Shown: positions 50,908-58,827, counted from the stretch's first letter. The stretch: 64,000 nt of DNA from Streptomyces sp. NRRL F-5126 (GCF_000721265.1 NZ_JOFZ01000005.1:124001-188000), one strand, 5' to 3'. The notes: generated by a model not told the origin, from the sequence alone. Numbers and translations: made by a program.

Positions 50908-50913
50908 ACCGTA
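50908..50913 (-). promoter_or_regulatory. Leaderless -10 box of the double-HTH regulator (TACGGT)
   Basis: On the minus strand TACGGT is followed by six bases and the GTG at 50901. Confidence 0.55.
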
Positions 50914-51004
50914 AGTGACGCGCACGCGCCGCGCCTACAGTGCGGAACGCCAAGACTCGCCCGGAGTGCCGTGGAGCAACTCCGTAGGAACGTACGGGGG
51001 AGCC

Positions 51005-51045
51005 GGTGGGCGGTCCGGAACGTATCGCCGCCTGGACCGCCCACC
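51005..51045. terminator. Long-loop hairpin in the cellulase upstream region
   Basis: GGTGGGCGGTCC and GGACCGCCCACC form a perfect 12-bp stem with a 17-base loop. No gene ends here, so it may stop read-through or be a regulatory structure. The surrounding gap 50914-51431 has no gene; it also carries the two CebR boxes. Confidence 0.5.
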
Positions 51046-51106
51046 ATCGTCCTGAGCGCCGCCAAGCGTTCAGGAGTTGCACGAACTGCTGAGGAGTGAC
51101 TATTAG

Positions 51107-51120
51107 TGGGAGCGCTCCCA
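51107..51120 (+). promoter_or_regulatory. CebR operator, perfect match
   Basis: TGGGAGCGCTCCCA is identical to the known CebR consensus that represses cellulase and cellobiose-uptake genes in Streptomyces. It lies between GTGACT (51096-51101) and CATAAT (51119-51124), which are spaced 17 bp apart, so binding would block the promoter. Cellobiose or cellotriose would release the repressor. Confidence 0.9.
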
Positions 51121-51250
51121 TAATGAGCAGCATGTCAGGAGCCCGTCAAGTGCCCGTCGGCCCGCGAACGATGGATTCGAGGCAAAGTCGGCCGAAGTGC
51201 CGTGCCCTCTGTTCATCGCTGCCGCCGAGCGCTACCTTCACTCGCACCAG

Positions 51251-51264
51251 TGGGAGCGATTCCA
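51251..51264 (+). promoter_or_regulatory. Second CebR-like operator
   Basis: TGGGAGCGATTCCA matches 12 of 14 positions of the CebR consensus. It lies 180 bp upstream of the cellulase start and 131 bp after the first operator, and may add repression by roadblock or looping. Confidence 0.75.
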
Positions 51265-51431
51265 TCGGACGGCGCGTCCGCCAAGACGCGAAGAGCTGTC
51301 AGGGGTCGCTCATGCGACACCTTCCGTGTTCAGGACTTTGACGCCGTCCGCAGTTCGGCCGCGCCCCTCCCGGGCGCGATCGCGCATCCGTACGTGCAGC
51401 ACGTCCGTCCAACAGGAGGGAAAGCACGCTC

Positions 51432-53165
51432 ATGAACCGCACGAGATCCGCGGTGTTCGCCGCTCTCACCCTCGTCGCCGGAAGCTCCTGCATGGCGCTC
51501 GGCGCCGCGCCCGCCGGCGCCGCTACCGCCTCGGTGCCCTGCACCGTCGACTACCAGGTCCAGAACCAGTGGTCCACCGGGTTCACCGCCGCCGTCACGG
51601 TCACCAACAACGGCTCTGCGAAGTCGAATTGGTCGCTGAAGTGGTCCTACGCAGGCGACCAGCAGGTCACCGGCGGCTGGAGCGCGCAGATCCGGCAGAG
51701 CGGCGCCGCCGTGACCGCGACCAACGAGAGCTACAACGGAGCGCTCGCCTCCGGTGGGTCGGTCGGCTTCGGTTTCCAGGGCACCTACGGCGGCACCAAC
51801 GCCGTCCCCGCCACCTTCACCCTCGACGGGGTGACCTGCAACGTCGACGACGGAAGCGGCGGCGATGACGGCGGCGGTGGCGACAACGGCGGCGGTGCCA
51901 CCGACCCGAGCGGCCGCGTCGACAACCCCTACGTCGACGCCAAGGTCTACGTGAACCCCGAGTGGTCCGCGCACGCCGCCGCCGAGCCGGGCGGCAGCCG
52001 CGTCTCCGGCGAGCCCACCGCCGTCTGGCTCGACAGCATCGGCACGATAGACGGCGTGAACGGCGCCATGGGGCTGCGCGACCACCTCGACACGGCCCTG
52101 ACGCAGAAGGGCTCGGGCGAACTGGTCGTCCAGCTGGTCATCTACGACCTGCCGGGGCGCGACTGCGCCGCTCTCGCCTCCAACGGCGAGCTCGGGCCCA
52201 CCGACATCGACGCGTACGAGACCCAGTACATCGACCCGATCGCCTCGATACTCTCCGACCCGAAATACGCCGGGCTGCGGATCTCCACCATCGTCGAGCC
52301 CGACTCCCTGCCCAACCTGGTCACCAACGCGGGTGGCACCGACACCACCACCGAGGCGTGCACGACCATGAAGGCCAACGGCAACTACGAGAAGGGCGTC
52401 AGCTACGCCCTGGAGAAGCTCGGCGCCATCCCGAACGTGTACAACTACATCGACGCCGCCCACCACGGCTGGCTCGGCTGGGACACCAACCTGGACCCGG
52501 CCGTACAGGAGTTCCACAAGGTGGCGACCACCAACGGCGCCAGTGTGGACGACGTCGCGGGCTTCATCGTCAACACCGCCAACTACAGCGCCACCACCGA
52601 GCCGTACTTCAAGGTCACCGACAGCGTGAACGGGCAGACGGTGCGCCAGTCCACGTGGGTGGACTGGAACAACTACGTGGACGAGCAGTCCTACGCCCAG
52701 GCGCTGCGCACCAAGCTCGTCTCGGCCGGCTTCGACTCCGGTACCGGCATGTTGATCGACACCTCGCGCAACGGCTGGGGCGGATCCGCACGGCCGACCG
52801 GCGCGGGCCCGCTGACCTCGGTGGACGACTACGTCAACGGCGGCCGGATCGACCGCCGCATCCACGTCGGCAACTGGTGCAACCAGAGCGGCGCGGGCCT
52901 CGGAGAGCGTCCGACCACGGCCCCGGCCGCCGGCATCGACGCCTACGTATGGGCCAAGCCCCCGGGCGAGTCGGACGGATCGAGCACCGCGATCCCCAAC
53001 GACGAGGGCAAGGGCTTCGACCGGATGTGCGACCCGACGTACGGAGGCAACGCACGCAACGGCAACAACCCCACGGGCGCGCTGCCGGACGCGCCGCTGG
53101 CCGGGCACTGGTTCTCCGCCCAGTTCCAGCAGCTGATGCAGAACGCCTACCCGCCGCTGCCGTGA
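51432..53165 (+). CDS. Secreted CBM2-GH6 cellulase (exo-cellobiohydrolase type)
   Basis: 577 residues. Sec signal peptide (RSAVFAALTLVAGSSCMALG, cleavage near AGA-A), then a family 2 carbohydrate-binding module (CTVDYQVQNQWSTGFTAAVT, conserved Trp residues), an Asp/Gly-rich linker at about 143-160, and a GH6 catalytic domain (NPYVDAKVYVNPEWSA, STIVEPDSLPNLVTN, LIDTSRNGWGG, VWAKPPGESDGSS). The long C-terminal part is typical of GH6 cellobiohydrolases. GGAGGG precedes the ATG. Under CebR control, it degrades cellulose outside the cell. Confidence 0.96.
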   Translation: MNRTRSAVFAALTLVAGSSCMALGAAPAGAATASVPCTVDYQVQNQWSTGFTAAVTVTNNGSAKSNWSLKWSYAGDQQVTGGWSAQIRQSGAAVTATNESYNGALASGGSVGFGFQGTYGGTNAVPATFTLDGVTCNVDDGSGGDDGGGGDNGGGATDPSGRVDNPYVDAKVYVNPEWSAHAAAEPGGSRVSGEPTAVWLDSIGTIDGVNGAMGLRDHLDTALTQKGSGELVVQLVIYDLPGRDCAALASNGELGPTDIDAYETQYIDPIASILSDPKYAGLRISTIVEPDSLPNLVTNAGGTDTTTEACTTMKANGNYEKGVSYALEKLGAIPNVYNYIDAAHHGWLGWDTNLDPAVQEFHKVATTNGASVDDVAGFIVNTANYSATTEPYFKVTDSVNGQTVRQSTWVDWNNYVDEQSYAQALRTKLVSAGFDSGTGMLIDTSRNGWGGSARPTGAGPLTSVDDYVNGGRIDRRIHVGNWCNQSGAGLGERPTTAPAAGIDAYVWAKPPGESDGSSTAIPNDEGKGFDRMCDPTYGGNARNGNNPTGALPDAPLAGHWFSAQFQQLMQNAYPPLP

Positions 53166-53184
53166 CCGGCGGCGCGTGAACAGC

Positions 53185-53222
53185 CCGCCGGGGCCCGGGT
53201 GTTCGGGCCCGGGCCCCGGCGG
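53185..53222 (+). terminator. Terminator after the cellulase gene
   Basis: A perfect 15-bp stem (53185-53199 with 53208-53222) and 8-base loop, 20 bp after the stop. It also lies just past the 3' end of the convergent VOC gene. Confidence 0.88.
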
Positions 53223-53236
53223 ACAGCACAAGACGC

Positions 53237-53659
53237 TCAGCCGTTGTGAGGAGCGGTGACGTCCAGGACCCAGGTGACACCGAACCGGTCGGTGAGCATG
53301 CCGTACAACGGCGCCCACTGAGCGGGCCCCAGCGGCCGCACGACGGCCGAGCCCTCGGCGAGCCCGTCCCACAGGGCGGCGATCTCCTCGGCGCCGTCCC
53401 CGCGTACGGAGACGAAGAACGCGTTCTCGCCCTGGGACCAGGGGAGTTGCGAGGGCACGTCGTAGGCCATGACGTGGAAGCCGTTGTCGCCGGCCACTTC
53501 CCCCCACATCACCCAGTCCGCCTCGCTCTCGTCCCCCACCGCGCCCGCGTCCTTGTACGTGACCACGGCAGTGCGTCCGCCGAAGACGGACCGGTAGAAC
53601 TCCAGCGCCTCGTGCGCCGTGCCCCGGAAGTTGAGATGAGTGGTGGTCGTGACGGACAT
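53237..53659 (-). CDS. VOC-superfamily (PhnB/glyoxalase-like) protein
   Basis: 140 residues. Begins MSVTTTTHLNFRGTAHEALE and contains FYRSVFGGR, VMWGEVAGDNGFHVMAYDV and YGMLTDRFGVTWVLDV, typical of the PhnB/3-demethylubiquinone-9-methyltransferase-like VOC group, small enzymes or binding proteins of mostly unknown substrate. GAGGAG lies 7 nt before the ATG. Divergent from a WYL regulator that probably controls it. Confidence 0.88.
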   Translation of the reverse strand: MSVTTTTHLNFRGTAHEALEFYRSVFGGRTAVVTYKDAGAVGDESEADWVMWGEVAGDNGFHVMAYDVPSQLPWSQGENAFFVSVRGDGAEEIAALWDGLAEGSAVVRPLGPAQWAPLYGMLTDRFGVTWVLDVTAPHNG

Positions 53660-53717
53660 GTCGGTGCTCCTCGCATCGGTGTGGCCATTCGCTCGTGTGC
53701 CACCATGGCGAATGAAG

Positions 53718-53751
53718 AGGACAGGTTGTGTCCTGCACTCGTGTCCTGCAC
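53718..53751. promoter_or_regulatory. Candidate WYL-regulator operator
   Basis: AGGACA-N5-TGTCCT (53718-53734) is a perfect inverted repeat. The half-site is repeated as part of an 11-bp direct repeat, GTGTCCTGCAC, at 53728-53738 and 53741-53751. The cluster of three half-sites lies between the divergent VOC and WYL genes, and is likely the binding site of the WYL protein. Confidence 0.65.
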
Positions 53752-53776
53752 GTACGACGGAAACGCGGGTCTCCTC

Positions 53777-54751
53777 ATGCAGAAGACGTCCTCCCGGCTG
53801 CTCGCGCTGCTCTCGCTGCTGCAGACGCACCGAGAATGGCCCGGCGAGCGGCTCGCCCAGCGCCTCGATGTCACCGCGCGCACCGTGCGCCGTGACATCG
53901 ACCGCCTGCGCGAGCTCGGCTACCGGATCACGGCTGTCAAGGGCCCGGCCGGCGGATACCGGCTGGACGCCGGCGCACACATGCCACCTCTGCTCTTCGA
54001 CGACGATCAGGCCGTGGCCCTGGCCGTCGCGCTGGGCACCGCGGCCACCGGCGCGGCCGTGGCCGAGGACGCGGCCCGCGCCCTCGCCGCCCTCCGCCAG
54101 GTCATGCCGCCCCGCCTGCGCCACCGCATCGACTCGCTGCGCTTCACCGCCGTCCGGCCGCCCGATCCCCATGGCGGGCCCGACATCGACACCGCGACCC
54201 TGGTGGAGCTGAGCCGGGTCATCCACGCACGGGAGGAACTGCGCTTCGACTACACGTCAGGTCCCGGCGGCCCGCCCGGCGACACCCGCCGCACGCAACC
54301 CCACCATCTGGTCACCTGGTCAAGCCGCTGGTACCTCGTGGCCTGGGACCTCGACCGTGACGACTGGCGCATCTTCCGCGCCGACCGCATACGGACCCGT
54401 GTACCCACCGGCCCGCGCTTCGACCCGCGCGAACTCCCGGGCGGCGACGTCTCCGCCTTCCTGACCGGCAGGTTCCGCGGCAGCGAAGGACCTGCCGCCG
54501 ACTGGCCCTGCCGGGGCGAAGTCGTCCTCCACCGTCCCGCCGCCGACGTGGCACCCTTCGTCCAGGACGGCAGCGTCGAGGTACTCGGTCCCCGCCACTG
54601 CCGGCTCACTCTCGGCTCGTGGTCATGGACCGGGCTCGCGGCCGCCGTCGGCCGCTTCGACGCCGACGTGGACGTCATCGGACCGCCCGAACTGTCCCGG
54701 GCGTGCGAGGAACTCGCCGCCCGCTACGCCCGCGCCTGCTCCCGAACCTAG
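53777..54751 (+). CDS. YafY-type WYL-domain transcriptional regulator
   Basis: 324 residues. N-terminal DeoR-like winged helix (SSRLLALLSLLQTHREWPGE ... VTARTVRRDIDRLRELG) and a WYL domain (SSRWYLVAWDLDRDDWRIFR) with a C-terminal extension. WYL domains are known to bind small ligands or nucleic acid. The ATG at 53777 follows the operator; longer frames would start inside the divergent gene. Convergent with the next TetR gene, the two stop codons share a CTAG. Confidence 0.9.
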   Translation: MQKTSSRLLALLSLLQTHREWPGERLAQRLDVTARTVRRDIDRLRELGYRITAVKGPAGGYRLDAGAHMPPLLFDDDQAVALAVALGTAATGAAVAEDAARALAALRQVMPPRLRHRIDSLRFTAVRPPDPHGGPDIDTATLVELSRVIHAREELRFDYTSGPGGPPGDTRRTQPHHLVTWSSRWYLVAWDLDRDDWRIFRADRIRTRVPTGPRFDPRELPGGDVSAFLTGRFRGSEGPAADWPCRGEVVLHRPAADVAPFVQDGSVEVLGPRHCRLTLGSWSWTGLAAAVGRFDADVDVIGPPELSRACEELAARYARACSRT

Positions 54752-55422
54752 GAGGCCTGAACGGGACTTGCCGGGCCCAGGCCGATCAGCAGAGCCGTGA
54801 GGACGCGGCGCAGGCGGGGTTCCGTCTCGACGAGGGCGTGGCCGAGCCGCGGGTCGCTCGTGTAGAGCTCCCGCAGGCGAGCACCGGGCGTGGCCATCTG
54901 CCACAGGGCCCCGGCCATGCCGGTCGCGGTGGCGACCGTGTCGACGGCCGGTTGCTCGCCCAGGCCGAGCAACCGGTGCAGCTCAGCGCCGATCCGCGAG
55001 ACCTCCTCCAGGGTGATGAGCTTGAACGTGCGCACGGCCTCGATGGACACGTTGCGCTCCAGGTTCAGGGGCGCCTGGGCCAGCAGGTCGCAGAACAGCG
55101 GGCGCGCCGCCAGTGTGGCGGCGAAGGCGGCGGCGACCTCCGCCGGCGCGGCTTGTTCGCGCTGCCCGAGGTCCGCGCGCAGCGCGGCGGACCACTCCCG
55201 CCAGCCCTCGGCGGTGAGGTCGAGGAAGATCTGCTCCCGCGTCTCGAAGTACCGCAGCAACGCCGACTTGTGCATGCCCACCTCGGCGGCGATGTCGGTG
55301 AGCGTGACTTCCCGTATGCCGCGCCGGGCGCCGAGGGCACGGGCCGCGTCGAGGATCGAGGCCTCGCGCGCCTGCTTGGCCTGGGCGCTGCGGGCCCGCT
55401 GGAACGCGGCCTGATCAGTCAT
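54748..55422 (-). CDS. TetR-family regulator
   Basis: 224 residues. HTH near the N-terminus (REVTLTDIAAEVGMHKSALL RYF) and an all-helical ligand domain. The ATG at 55422 has TATCAT 7 nt upstream and no ribosome site, so the message is probably leaderless. Divergent from an SDR gene across a gap with two matching GCAACAG sites, which it likely binds to repress both genes. Confidence 0.9.
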   Translation of the reverse strand: MTDQAAFQRARSAQAKQAREASILDAARALGARRGIREVTLTDIAAEVGMHKSALLRYFETREQIFLDLTAEGWREWSAALRADLGQREQAAPAEVAAAFAATLAARPLFCDLLAQAPLNLERNVSIEAVRTFKLITLEEVSRIGAELHRLLGLGEQPAVDTVATATGMAGALWQMATPGARLRELYTSDPRLGHALVETEPRLRRVLTALLIGLGPASPVQAS

Positions 55423-55429
55423 GCACGCC

Positions 55430-55435
55430 ATGATA
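55430..55435 (-). promoter_or_regulatory. Leaderless -10 box of the TetR gene (TATCAT)
   Basis: Read on the minus strand, TATCAT is followed by seven bases and the ATG at 55422. Confidence 0.55.
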
Positions 55436-55446
55436 GGAGGATTTAC

Positions 55447-55482
55447 CGCAACAGCGTTGCGATATTAAGGCAACAGTGTTTC
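55447..55482. promoter_or_regulatory. Tandem TetR operator sites
   Basis: CGCAAC-AGC-GTTGCG (55447-55461) is a perfect inverted repeat. A second, related site GCAACAGTGTTTC (55470-55482) matches 11 of 13 positions of the first and is spaced 22 bp away, two helical turns. Both lie between the divergent TetR and SDR genes, close to each promoter. Confidence 0.7.
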
Positions 55483-55491
55483 ACTAAATCC

Positions 55492-56367
55492 ATGAGTGAC
55501 GATATGAACAGCAAGCGGCAGGTCTGGTTCATCACCGGCTCGTCCCGCGGCCTCGGCCGTGCCCTGGCGACCGCCGCCCTGGAGGCGGGCGACCTCGTCG
55601 TGGCCACCGCGCGCCGTCCCGAAACCCTCGCCGAACCCTTCGGCGCCTACGGCGACCGCGTGTTCCCCGTAGCCCTGGACGTGACGGACCCCGAGGCGGC
55701 CCGCGCCGCGGTCGACGCGGCGGTGCGGCGCTTCGGCCGGATCGATGTGCTCGTGAACAACGCGGGGTACGCCAACGTCTCGCCGATCGAGAGCTCGGAC
55801 GACGCCGACTTCCGCGCCCAGTTCGAGACGAACTTCTGGGGCGTCTACAACGTGACGAAGGCGGCCCTGCCCACGCTGCGACGCCAGGGGTCGGGCACGG
55901 TCGTGCAGTTCTCGTCGATCGGCGGGCGGGTCGGCGGTTCGCCCGGCATCGCCTCGTACCAGGCGGCCAAGTTCGCGGTCGACGGCTTCAGCCGCGTCCT
56001 GGCGGCGGAGACGGCGCCTTTCGGAGTACGGGTGATGGTCGTGGAACCGAGCGGTTTCGCCACCGACTGGGCGGGCGCCTCGATGACCGTGCGCGACATT
56101 CCAGAGGCGTACGACGCCACGGTGGGCGAGATGAACAGGCGGGTGCGCCAGAACACGGCGGGCGCGGCCGGGGACCCCCGTCGCGCCGCCGAGATCATCG
56201 TCCGTACCGTTCACCGCGCCGACATCCCCGGCCACCTACCGCTCGGTGTGAACGCGGTGACCATGGCCCTCGACCACTCCCGTGATCAGACGGCCAAGGC
56301 GATGGCCTGGGAGAAGGTCGGCCGCTCGGCCGACTTCGGCGAGCCCTATCCGGTCGACCTGCCCTGA
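55492..56367 (+). CDS. Short-chain dehydrogenase/reductase
   Basis: 291 residues. Rossmann site TGSSRGLG, NNAG motif (VNNAGYAN), and catalytic YQAAK. The C-terminal extension is longer than in classical SDRs, as in SDRs of the ketoreductase-like group often paired with TetR regulators. The ATG at 55492 lacks a clear ribosome site; ATG 55504 is an alternative with GAGTGA upstream. Substrate unknown; likely a detoxification or quorum-type function controlled by the divergent TetR. Confidence 0.87.
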   Translation: MSDDMNSKRQVWFITGSSRGLGRALATAALEAGDLVVATARRPETLAEPFGAYGDRVFPVALDVTDPEAARAAVDAAVRRFGRIDVLVNNAGYANVSPIESSDDADFRAQFETNFWGVYNVTKAALPTLRRQGSGTVVQFSSIGGRVGGSPGIASYQAAKFAVDGFSRVLAAETAPFGVRVMVVEPSGFATDWAGASMTVRDIPEAYDATVGEMNRRVRQNTAGAAGDPRRAAEIIVRTVHRADIPGHLPLGVNAVTMALDHSRDQTAKAMAWEKVGRSADFGEPYPVDLP

Positions 56368-56400
56368 CAGGCACCGCGGCCGAGCCGGGTGCCGGGCCCC

Positions 56401-56634
56401 TCAGCGGGGGCGTCGGCTGCGGGCGTTCGCCTCGGCGACGAGAGCGCTCAGTAACTCCGCAGGGGTGAGGACGCGGACGAGGCCGGGCTCGGCGTCCCAC
56501 TCGCGCCCGCCGGCGAGCGGGCGGAGCTGGACGTACGGGCCCGCGTGGCCCATGACCCGCCCGACGCGGTCGCGGACGGTGTCGCGGACGGCGGCGCCGG
56601 GGGCGGGGATCGCCGCCTCGGCCTCCTCCGTCAC
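56401..56634 (-). CDS. Small protein, partner of the XRE-DUF397 locus (second)
   Basis: 77 residues. Contains AVRDTVRDRVGRVMGHAGPYVQLRPL and a C-terminal helix LTPAELLSALVAEANARSRR. No family recognised with certainty; small Streptomyces proteins of this kind are commonly found beside XRE-DUF5753 genes. GTG 56634 overlaps the stop of the preceding small gene by four bases (GTGA). Confidence 0.72.
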   Translation of the reverse strand: MTEEAEAAIPAPGAAVRDTVRDRVGRVMGHAGPYVQLRPLAGGREWDAEPGLVRVLTPAELLSALVAEANARSRRPR

Positions 56635-56867
56635 CGGGCGGCCCCCCGCCTGATCGCGTCCGCGAGCAGCAGGGCCACCGGCGCCGAGCAGACGCCGAGG
56701 TGCACGAGGCCCGGGCGGTCGGTCTCGCGGTCGTCCGCCCAGGGGGTACGGACGTCCATCGCGGGCAGTTGGACGCCGGCGAGCGAGAGCGCGGCGGCGA
56801 GGGCGTCGCGGGCCTCGACGGCCTCCTGGATCCTGGGCGTGCGGGATGTGCGCGGCGTGGAGGTCAT
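56631..56867 (-). CDS. Small protein, partner of the XRE-DUF397 locus (first)
   Basis: 78 residues: TPRIQEAVEARDALAAALSL, then VQLPAMDVRTPWADDR and GLVHLGVCSAPVALLLADAI. Predicted alpha/beta, cytoplasmic. GAGGA lies 8 nt upstream of ATG 56867. Divergent from the XRE gene across 196 bp that contain TACGCT and TACGAT -10-like boxes (56938-56961). Unknown function; the tight coupling with the second small gene suggests a two-protein complex. Confidence 0.75.
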   Translation of the reverse strand: MTSTPRTSRTPRIQEAVEARDALAAALSLAGVQLPAMDVRTPWADDRETDRPGLVHLGVCSAPVALLLADAIRRGAAR

Positions 56868-57063
56868 CCGAGTCCTCGTCAATGCGATGGGGTGGGTGGG
56901 TTCCGCTGTTTCCATGACCGGGCTGCGCTGCGTGGATTACGCTGAGTAGCCTGGTCGCTACGATCATGCGCCCGGAGGCGAACCGCCATGCTGTGGACGG
57001 GATCTCGGCTCCCCGCCGCAGGGAGGTGGTGCCACACGTTCCACACCCGGAGGGAGCAGCGGA

Positions 57064-57900
57064 ATGCCGCAACGACGCGTCATCACCGGCCGCAGTCAGG
57101 AGCCCCGTCAGCGGTTCGCCGAGGAGTTGCGGACGCTGCGGACGGGGAGCGGGACGAGCCTGCGCGCGCTGGGTGAACGGCTGGGGTGGGACTGGTCGTT
57201 GTTCGGCAAGATGGAGAAGGGCGAGACGCTGGGCAGCCCGGAGGTCGTCCAGGCCCTGGACACGCACTACGGGACGCCGGGGCTGCTGCTGGCGCTGTGG
57301 GAGCTGGCGGCAGGCGACCATACGCAGTTCCGCGAGCGGTACCGGCGGTACATGGCGCTGGAGGCGGAGGCCGTGAGCCTGTGGCACTTCGCGGTGAGCG
57401 TGCTGCCGGGGCTGCTGCAGACGCCGGGGTACGCGCGGGAGGTGCTCGCGGCGGGCGGGCTCAAGGGGAAGGAGCTTGAGCAGCAGGTCGAGGCGCGGAT
57501 GGGACGGCGCGAGCTACTGGAGGGGGAGGCCGCGCCGCCGTTCCGTACGATCCTGTCCGAGGCGGTGCTGCTGGCGCCGCTGCGCGATGTGGGGGAGTGG
57601 CGCGCCCAGTTGGAGTACGTGGCGGAAGTGGCTGAGCGGCCGGGTGTGACCATGCAGGTGCTTCCGCTGAGCGCGGGGCTGCACGGCCTGATGAACGCCA
57701 CCGTGATGTTCCTGCGACTGGCGAGCGGAAGTACCGTGGCTTACACGGAGAACGGCTACCGAGGCGATCTCATCGAGGAGAACGCTCCGGTTGAGCGTTT
57801 GCAGCGTGCGTACGATGCGATGCGCGACCTGGCGTTGTCCCCTGCTGAGTCGCGGAAGTTCGTCCTGGCCACGTTGGAGGAAGTGCTGTGCGACCCATAG
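57064..57900 (+). CDS. XRE-family regulator with DUF5753 domain (WhiJ-like)
   Basis: 278 residues. N-terminal XRE HTH (LRALGERLGWDWSLFGKMEK) and a DUF5753 domain (HFAVSVLPGLLQTPGYAREV, TEQLEYVAEVAERPGVTMQV type). This family includes S. coelicolor WhiJ, a developmental regulator. A strong ribosome site (GGAGGGAG) precedes the ATG. It overlaps the DUF397 gene by 13 bp, the standard arrangement in which the small protein modulates the regulator. Confidence 0.93.
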   Translation: MPQRRVITGRSQEPRQRFAEELRTLRTGSGTSLRALGERLGWDWSLFGKMEKGETLGSPEVVQALDTHYGTPGLLLALWELAAGDHTQFRERYRRYMALEAEAVSLWHFAVSVLPGLLQTPGYAREVLAAGGLKGKELEQQVEARMGRRELLEGEAAPPFRTILSEAVLLAPLRDVGEWRAQLEYVAEVAERPGVTMQVLPLSAGLHGLMNATVMFLRLASGSTVAYTENGYRGDLIEENAPVERLQRAYDAMRDLALSPAESRKFVLATLEEVLCDP

Positions 57901-58097
57901 AGCTGAGTGCCGCAGCCTGGCGCAAGAGCAGCTACAGCAATCAGGATGGAGGCGAGTGCCTTGAGGTCTGCGACGACCTCGCCGCCCTCGTTCCGGTGCG
58001 GGACAGCAAAGTCCCGCACGGCCCCGTGCTCATGTTCCCGACCGCCGGCTGGGCCTCCTTCGTATCGGCGCTCAGCGGCGGGCAATTGAGCGACTGA
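57888..58097 (+). CDS. DUF397 small protein
   Basis: 69 residues. ELSAAAWRKSSYSNQDGGEC is the DUF397 N-terminus and VPVRDSKVPHGPVLMFPTAG the core. Works as a partner or antagonist of its cognate XRE-DUF5753 regulator in known Streptomyces pairs. GTG 57888 overlaps the upstream gene end. Confidence 0.95.
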   Translation: MRPIELSAAAWRKSSYSNQDGGECLEVCDDLAALVPVRDSKVPHGPVLMFPTAGWASFVSALSGGQLSD

Positions 58098-58119
58098 GCC
58101 GGCGCGGCGCGCCGACGGC

Positions 58120-58827
58120 TCAGCCGTCCGTCTCGTCGTGCCAACCGAGAAGTTTGACGTGGCCGACCGCGGCGACGTGGTGGTGCATCGCGGCCGCGGC
58201 CGCGTCCGCGTCGCCGGCCCGTACCGCCGCGGCGATCCGCCGGTGCTGCTTCAGCGACTGCGCCGGCCGCCCCGGCTGGCGCAGCGACTCGGTGCGGCTC
58301 TCCGCGATCGGCTGCGCGATCTCGGCCATGAAGTCCGCCAGCAGCGGGCTGTGCGCCGCGGCGGTGACCGCCCCGTGGAACCGCTGGTCCTCCGCGGCGC
58401 ACAGTTCGCCGCGCTCCACCGCCTCGGCCATCTCGGCCAGCGCGGCGTCGATCGCGGCCACGTCCGCCGCGGTGTGCCGGTCGGCGGCCAGCGCCGCGAG
58501 CTTCGTCTCCAGTGCGTCCCGCGCGTCCAGTATGTCCGGCAGCCTGCGCCGCCGGTCGATCATCGTCTCCAGCGGTTCCGCGTCGAGGCGGTCGCGCAGC
58601 AGATAGGTGCCGCCGCCGTGCCGTGCCTCGACCAGGCCCTGCACTTCCAGCGCGACGATCGCCTGCCGCACCGAGGTACGGGAGACGTCGAGGCGCTCCG
58701 CGAGGTCGCGTTCCGGCGGCAGCCGGTCCCCGGCGTGCATCGCCTCCTGCTCGACGAATTCGCGCAGCCGCTCCATCACCTGCTCGTACAGGCGGGTCCT
58801 GGCCACGGGGCGCAGCGAGTCGGTCAC
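58120..58827 (-). CDS. GntR-family (FadR subfamily) regulator
   Basis: 235 residues. Winged helix (QVMERLREFVEQEAMHAGDR ... DVSRTSVRQAIVALEVQGLV) and an all-helical FCD ligand domain (DALETKLAALAADRHTAADV, HHHVAAVGHVKLL with metal-binding His). GTG 58827 has AAGGAGA 7-8 nt upstream. Divergent from the CoA-transferase operon it probably represses; ligand may be an acid or CoA ester. Confidence 0.9.
   Translation of the reverse strand: MTDSLRPVARTRLYEQVMERLREFVEQEAMHAGDRLPPERDLAERLDVSRTSVRQAIVALEVQGLVEARHGGGTYLLRDRLDAEPLETMIDRRRRLPDILDARDALETKLAALAADRHTAADVAAIDAALAEMAEAVERGELCAAEDQRFHGAVTAAAHSPLLADFMAEIAQPIAESRTESLRQPGRPAQSLKQHRRIAAAVRAGDADAAAAAMHHHVAAVGHVKLLGWHDETDG

Noticed and set aside
51330..53738. 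802-codon minus-strand frame opposite the cellulase
   Set aside because: Antisense shadow of high-GC coding DNA, rich in Arg/Gly/Val, with no recognisable domain; the true gene there is the VOC protein in part of another region.
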